A DNA stretch of 64,000 bases from Malachius bipustulatus (Eukaryota; Arthropoda; Insecta; Coleoptera; Melyridae). Shown in pieces: positions 58,575-64,000 of this stretch (its first letter is position 1; the number at the start of each line of letters is the position of its first letter). Made by a program: the position numbers and the translations under genes. The stretch lies in the NCBI GenBank assembly GCA_910589415.1, contig OU342630.1:88470186-88534185 (forward strand), read 5' to 3'. The notes beneath the pieces were generated by a model. That model was not told where the DNA came from and made no database searches. It saw only the letters and a program-made list of their open reading frames with translations.

Positions 58575-59690
58575 TTGGTCCATCCATCGTGTGAGAAATC
58601 ATCCTCTGGTTCTTTTGCCCCGAACATTGCATTTCACTACACAATCATGGTTACAATCAAAGTTACATTGGTCAAAATAGCTGATTTTATTTACATTCTT
58701 GTTTCCTGTTGCAATAAGTGTCGTTGTGATGTTCAGTTCCTCCAGAATGAAGATGTTCGTGCGGTGCGCGGTCCACGGAATTCTCCGATATACCCACATT
58801 TCGAACCCGATGCGTTAATTCGCTGTACGTCTGCCTTTTTGATGGTCAAGGTCTCTGCTGCGTTTCTGGCAATTGGGAAAATAAGTGTATTAATAAGCCG
58901 TAGTTTGGTACACATTGTTATTCAACCATCCCTTCATATCTTCACTAGTTTCCCAGTTGCTGTTATAGGCCATAGCAAGACGTCTACGGATTTCGTCCTC
59001 GCAGCCTCCATTATTTGTTACTAGTGAACCCAGGTGGTTAAAGTAGATACCAGAGACATTTTTGTTCCAGGCTGATTGTTGCGGACTCTGTCAACGATCA
59101 TCACCTTTGCCTTTGTCCTATTTACCCGGAGTCCATATCTTTTAGTCTCTCCATGATGCTGCGAGGATCTTCTTGGGGATGCCTGGTGTCCTGGTCAGAA
59201 CCATGGTGCCATCGGCATACCGCGGGTTTGTAATTTTTGTCCCGTCTACTGTTATTCCATACCCTGTCACTCATCAAGCACTTGTCTCATAATATGTATA
59301 TTCACTATAGATATTAAATAATATGGGAGATACAATAATTCATCCCTGGCGCACTTCCGCCCCTGTATTGAAGTCCTGCATGTGAGTATGTGTTACGCAC
59401 ACGGATGGTAGCTGCATCTATCGCTTTCATACAGATTGCGGAGAAGTCATATTAGATGATCAGAGGCTCCCATCATCTTCAGTATTTCCCATGTATCATT
59501 CCATATCACAGTATCATACATACATACATAGATTGTCTGATCTTTTCTATAACATGGCGTAGCTTAAGGATCTTCTCGCGGCCGGTGCCCCTTCCCGGCA
59601 CAAATTCTGTCTGTGCCTTATGAGTAATGAGAGTTATGTGAAGATGAGTTATATTTTTGTTTATTCAGAAATGCTGTTTAAGAAATATTC
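58575..59690 (-). pseudogene. Decayed RTE/CR1-like LINE reverse transcriptase
   Basis: On the minus strand, from 59690 downward, the blocks come in order: a FVPGRG-like region near 59600, YNDTWEILKMMGASDHL-like near 59470, the LYESDRCS block, an ARD.L.SPYLFNIYSEY-like block near 59310 and TNPRYADGTMVLTRTPG (YADG at 59208-59219, second catalytic Asp changed to Gly). They continue with LRVNRTKAKVMIVDRV near 59100, FNHLGSLVTNNGGCEDEIRR near 59010, LINTLIFPIARNAAETLTIK near 58880 and YRRIPWTAHRTNIFILEELN near 58760. Several frameshifts and stops separate them. The plus-strand 149-codon frame over the same DNA (58575-59024) is an antisense shadow. The order and blocks match the fragment at 1165-1930. 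Confidence 0.85.
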
Positions 59691-59699
59691 GCAGATGGC

Positions 59700-61080
59700 C
59701 GCTTCCCATTTTGATACAGAGAGTAGAGAGTACGGTATTAAATGAAAGATTAAAAAAATTTGCATATCATGTGACTATTTATTTTCAGAATGTAGTAAAT
59801 CGCTGAAGAAGCAGCAAAATAATTTACTTGTAATAATTGTTAAACTGACTTTTCAAAATCTATTTCTTGAAAACGATAAAATACCAACCCAGGGTGACCG
59901 TAAAATTCAAAAACTTGACCACCCTGAAGTAGTAATTTGTCATTCCCATGAAATAGAACTTAAAAATGTTATAGGTAGTAGGACTAGTAGAGATATGTAA
60001 ACCGTTTTGCTGCATCTTCAGCCCTTTTCTAGTTTTAGGTAACCAGGTACCATGATCTTGAGTTTTACACACTGTTTTCAACGAATATTGAAAACGAATT
60101 CTGAAAAAAAAACTCTCTGGGTCAAAATGGGAAGCAGAAATTTCCAATTTTTTGTTTCCCATCAGTTATCGTATTGCCAGCTTTGAAAGTGGTAACCCTG
60201 TATAACTATGCGATAGCAGAGAATGAACCCAAGTAAGAATTTCCTGAAAAGCAATAAATATAATCATTATTCATTTATTATCTCCGACATAGTTAAAACT
60301 TATAGATAGATGATTAACACATACGTCCTGCATTACCCAATTTTTTTGCTTGCATATAATTTTTAGGTGAATGTTTTTTAGGTAAATGAATTATTGGTGG
60401 CCAGATCAGCCAGATCAGTTAAATCTGTCTGCCTAGGTCTCACTTCGATAAACTGAAGAAGTAAAAACCTTAGCTAGTCCTCGATAAGATTGAATTTGAA
60501 TTCGAATGTGTATGTCCTTGAGAAACCCTAAAACTTGAAGCAATTCCTTTTTGAAAAGTCAGATTCATCAATCTTATAATTGAAATCCTCTTTCCCAATT
60601 ATCAATATAACCAAAGCATCAGTCAAGCCATCTTCTGCGATAGAATCTCACAAAAAGCCCTAACAGAAAAAAAATTAATAAATGAAGCAGACGACTTTAT
60701 TTAGAAAGATGGAAAGTAATTTTTCTAGGTAATAATAAATTAAGTACACTATTGGTAAAAAATTTATTATAGTATAGTGGCAGTGACTAAGTTTACTCCA
60801 AGCAATACAGTAATGGCTGAGCTGCTGTAGTATTTAATAATGAAGGAAGAAGCTTATGAGGCTTGCAAAAAGAGGATTATGAGCATTATAATATCTTTTC
60901 CTAATATTTTACCAATTAGTTTACTTCTAATCTAAAAAATAAAATGCAGATTTAGTTCAGTTGGATTTTTTTTGCTTCAACCCTATCACGCTCTTACGAT
61001 TCAGGCAGTCCTTGTCAGATTTTTTTGCATGGACCATTATCACATATGGCGATTCTGACCAAGCACTAGAAATTTGTTAA
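59700..61080. other. AT-rich stretch with a mariner-like end, no gene seen
   Basis: A fragment from about 59865 to 60200 ends GGTAACCCTGTATA, similar to mariner-type termini, and starts near CCAGGGTGACCGTAAAATTC. The 100-codon minus frame (59860-60162) lies within it and has no recognised domain. Confidence 0.45.
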
Positions 61081-61082
61081 TA

Positions 61083-61238
61083 CGAGTTTATATTCGTCAC
61101 CGACTATATAATATGCTACCTGGTGACCTTAAGACATTGAACAGTTTAGGATTGCTTAGGATGAAAGTAAAGAAATTAATAGCTACTTGGCCTCGAGTAA
61201 TGATATGCCGATATATCGAACAATGCTCTGGGGGTTGA
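61083..61238 (+). pseudogene. LINE ORF2 C-terminus (CR1/L2-like tail)
   Basis: A 51-codon open stretch reads RVYIRHRLYNMLPGDLKTL and NSLGLLRMKVKKLIATW before a stop at 61236. The pattern W/YN.LP..L+...S...F+..++..L is the standard end of CR1- and L2-group reverse transcriptases. Upstream sequence is degenerate. Downstream (61240-61610) is T/G-rich, as a 3' UTR would be. No poly-A or tandem tail was resolved. Confidence 0.55.
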
Positions 61239-61239
61239 C

Positions 61240-63783
61240 GAATCTGTTCAATAGTCAGTAGATTAGATTGTATGCAATTTGATCAAATAGGTTGGTAGAT
61301 AACAAACTGCTAGTAGTTGGTAGATTTAGTTAGACAATAGTTGGACAATTATGTGGAGAGACATTATTGAGAGGAAATGTTGAAGAACTACAGTAATAAT
61401 CCATATTCAAGGTACCGATAAGCTTTTACTTATGTGGTTGCGTTGGTTCGCTTGACTTGTTGTTATCCCCCTTGATGATTTGTATTGTATTTGTTTATTG
61501 TATAAATGTATTGTGTTCATTTATTGTGATTAATTGTTATTGCCTAAAGTGCTTGAAATTCGAACACTCTTTAAAATTTTATTTGCATGATTTTCTTGCC
61601 TATAAATTATTATTATTATCAATATTATAATCACACCTCTACCTATTCTTGTCTACTTTTCTCGGATAGCGAAAGCAAGAGCAAAAGGCAAAAAAATTTG
61701 TTTTATATGTACGTACTTCTATTCTTTAAACAAACGCATTAGTGTAAAAAAACGTAATTTATGAAGCCTCATCTTCATCGAATTATAGAGATTTTTTTCT
61801 GAATCGTGTCATTCATTATTGAAAAACTAGGTAAGTACCAGGAATATTTTTTGATTTATTTTAAAAACCTCGGAATCTACTGTTTCAGGTATTACCTAGG
61901 GGAAAATTATCATGATCAAAATAATAATTATTAAGCTAAAAATCATGTAGATATGTAAATATACTATAAATGTACTAAAAAATACAACCTGTGAACATTT
62001 CAAACAGAAATCGCTGAAAAACCGAAATCGCAGGATATAATAAAGCTTCTAAATAGTTCATCATAGAGATTTCTCTGATTGAGATTAAGATAACTTTCAT
62101 GAAGCGCATCTGCATGTTTTCTAGTACCTGCAGGTACCAACATGTTGAGTGGCATAAATGAATTTTATCAAGATTATTTCACGTTTAACTTTCACACCAT
62201 TCTTGGATGACATTAAATTTCAGACTTCTTTGAAATGGAAAAATAAAATATCTGGAGGTATTATTAAACCATAATAGGTAATGGTATTTTCAATAAATTA
62301 TTATTATCTAATCTATGTATAACCTTTCACTAAGCGCTTTGATCATAAGTAATTTTATACAAAAGCATTAACTTGTATCTAAAGAAATGTCAATAGATTT
62401 AAACAAAATTGGCTTCACTAACTTGCTTTACAAAAATTGACTACTAAATGTCGGTTAATAAGGCTTCTTGGATTATTCCCTCAATTTATATTTAGAGTAA
62501 CATAGGTATTAAGGTGACAAAACACATCATTGCTATACACTACTACGCGAATAGTATTGTTGTTCAATACTTTTTAATTTTGTCATTTGTTAATTTTGAT
62601 TTTAATCATTTCAAATAAAAACAACATTTTTCTGATCTCTTGAATGACATAATTCCTTTAACAAGTCTTTTTCTATTGAAATATTTCCTACCTGTTCTTA
62701 AATTCTGGCTAATAATGTCCACTTTTAGGTGTTATACAACTACAACACTGTTCAGCAAATTAGATCCCAGACAAAAACGAGCGGATTATCTACTAACATG
62801 ATAAGAAAAGTAAACATCAGTGTACCTTGTGCTGTAAATCATGGAGTAGGTAATTATTATGTTTACCGAATGGATAGGCGACGAACAAACGATTAGGCGA
62901 TGGCCTGGTGAGTGTTCATTTGGAGAAATAATCAAAGTCGAACCCTGTGAAGGAGGCGTCGGAATTGGCGCCCTGATAATTATTTGCTGTCCTCCAGCCT
63001 TGTGGAGGCTGAAGCCGATGCTATTCTCCCGTCGCTGTTACCGTCGTCCAATTCCATGGGCTGCTGTAACCTTTTTGGCTGAAAGAATAAAAGCATAGTT
63101 ACTATAAAGTTATCAACATTTCAGCATAATGGAAAACATGCATTTTATTAGTTAATATATAAGTTTTATACAAGCGATATCACATGTTGACGTCATTCGG
63201 AAGAAAAATGCTTTTTTTTTGAAAAAAGAAGAAAATTTCGAAAAAATTTATTTTTACAATTCTAGATTTTTGGTCTTCGATTTTTTCTCAGACACAATGA
63301 CAGAATTGAGCAAAAAGATTTGATTTGTGAAATCTTTTTGGTTCTTTTCGCCGAACTTTAAATCATTATTAATATTTATTCAATAAGTAATTTGTGATTT
63401 CATTTTCATCATTTGGTAACATTTTTAATTATTGTTAAAGTCGAAGTAGGTAATAATGAAAATGCCGTCCCCAATTGAAGACCTCTTCCCGATTTTCTTA
63501 GAAAACGACTTAGCAGACTTGAAATGTGTAGCACCAGAAACAGCTTTTCAATCTTAATAAATATATGTAATACCTAATATTTTTCTTTGCAAAATTTAAG
63601 GAAAACATTATTCAAGGGATTTCCCGAAGTCTCAAATTGAAATTAACAACCTTAATAAAATAAACTAGGTAAAATGTAATAGGTATCACTTACTTAGATG
63701 ATCACAATTTTTTAATGCAATGGAATAATCTTTTGAAACTTGTCCTGTGAAATTTTGAAATATGGAGCTTTAAAAAATTGTAG
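61240..63783. other. AT-rich stretch, no confident gene
   Basis: The only compositional exception is 62880-63080, with a 79-codon plus frame (MFTEWIGDEQTIRRWPGECS...). It contains the hairpin CCTCCA-GCCTTG-TGGAGG and no recognised domain. It may be a fragment of a repeat or an exon. Confidence 0.45.
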
Positions 63784-64000
63784 TACAGTAGAGTTCCACT
63801 AATCCGATATGATTCGGATTAACTATAGACTCTGTATATTACAAAAAAATGTAATTGAGAATCTCGAAAAAGTAAAAAGCAAAATAATCTTAAAGCACAA
63901 GAAAAAGACAATATTCTGAAATAATATAAAAGAAATAAAACAAATAATTTAATAATGAGTAGGTATGTACACCTCTGACGCTTCGAACCTCGGCATAACA
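63784..64000 (+). mobile_element. Pogo/Tigger-like element, first ~215 bp
   Basis: TA-CAGTAGAGTTCCACTAATC matches the style of pogo/Tigger terminal repeats (CAGT.GA.C.TC....AATCCG), with TA as target. The inverted AATCCG ... CGGATT follows directly. The element continues beyond the window, so autonomy and target duplication cannot be judged. Confidence 0.55.

Noticed and set aside
58575..59024. 149-codon plus-strand open frame
   Set aside because: It lies antisense to clear reverse-transcriptase blocks on the minus strand (YRRIPWTAHRTN, NHLGSLVTNNGG), so it is a shadow.

Overview
This window reads as nuclear DNA of an arthropod, most likely an insect. It is strongly AT-rich, has no dense bacterial-style coding, and is full of (TAGG)n/TACCTA-type simple repeats, inverted-repeat (foldback/MITE) elements with mariner-like CAGGGTG or CAAGGTG ends, and decayed non-LTR retrotransposons of the Jockey and RTE/CR1-like groups. 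The base composition and the tacctacc/aataattatt style resemble a hemipteran such as an aphid, but that is an impression and not a proof. I found no convincing host protein-coding gene, no rRNA, no CRISPR and no intact tRNA. Almost every open reading frame over 60 codons is either AT-rich chance or lies inside a repeat.

Layout. 0-12.8 kb: the end of a GGTGCACC foldback element, a decayed LINE with a YADD box, four long C/G homopolymer tracts within 3.2 kb, and a 2.1-kb GC-patchy repeat with twin GGGCC-TTC-GGCCC hairpins and a 158-bp tandem duplication. 12.4-18 kb: three inverted-repeat elements and a tRNA-like remnant. 18-25 kb: AT-rich DNA, then a young 1.94-kb LTR-flanked non-autonomous element with identical 188-bp LTRs, a GCAC target duplication and an extra inverted LTR copy. 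25.9-27.5 kb: a GC-rich island, unlike everything around it, that carries a tandem array of RNA-like hairpins. 27.5-37.6 kb: AT-rich DNA with a small TIR element, LINE scraps and an LTR-like segment. 37.6-52.6 kb: a dense nest of palindromic elements inserted into and beside one another, including a foldback that still keeps the last codons of a mariner-type transposase. 53.5-55.6 kb: a three-copy ~650-bp tandem array. 56.9-61.2 kb: a 5'-truncated Jockey LINE with perfect 13-bp target-site duplications, a decayed RTE-like LINE on the minus strand, and a CR1/L2-like tail. The window ends inside a pogo/Tigger-like element.

The observation most worth following is the array at 26786-27068. Five successive hairpins share an inner stem AGGATC/GATCCT and an asymmetric internal loop (GA opposite GCN-GA) that fits the kink-turn consensus. 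Their outer stems differ in sequence but keep pairing (CGGGTG/CACCCG, GGGCGT/ACGCC plus U, CGGGAG/CTCCCG). A sixth, degenerate unit changes the inner stem on both sides (AGGACC/GGTCCT). Just upstream, two hairpins share the loop GCATGTGT with covarying stems. The array sits between a strong splice donor at 26206 and a candidate acceptor at 27334, so it may be an intron-hosted or exon-borne structured non-coding RNA that I do not recognise.
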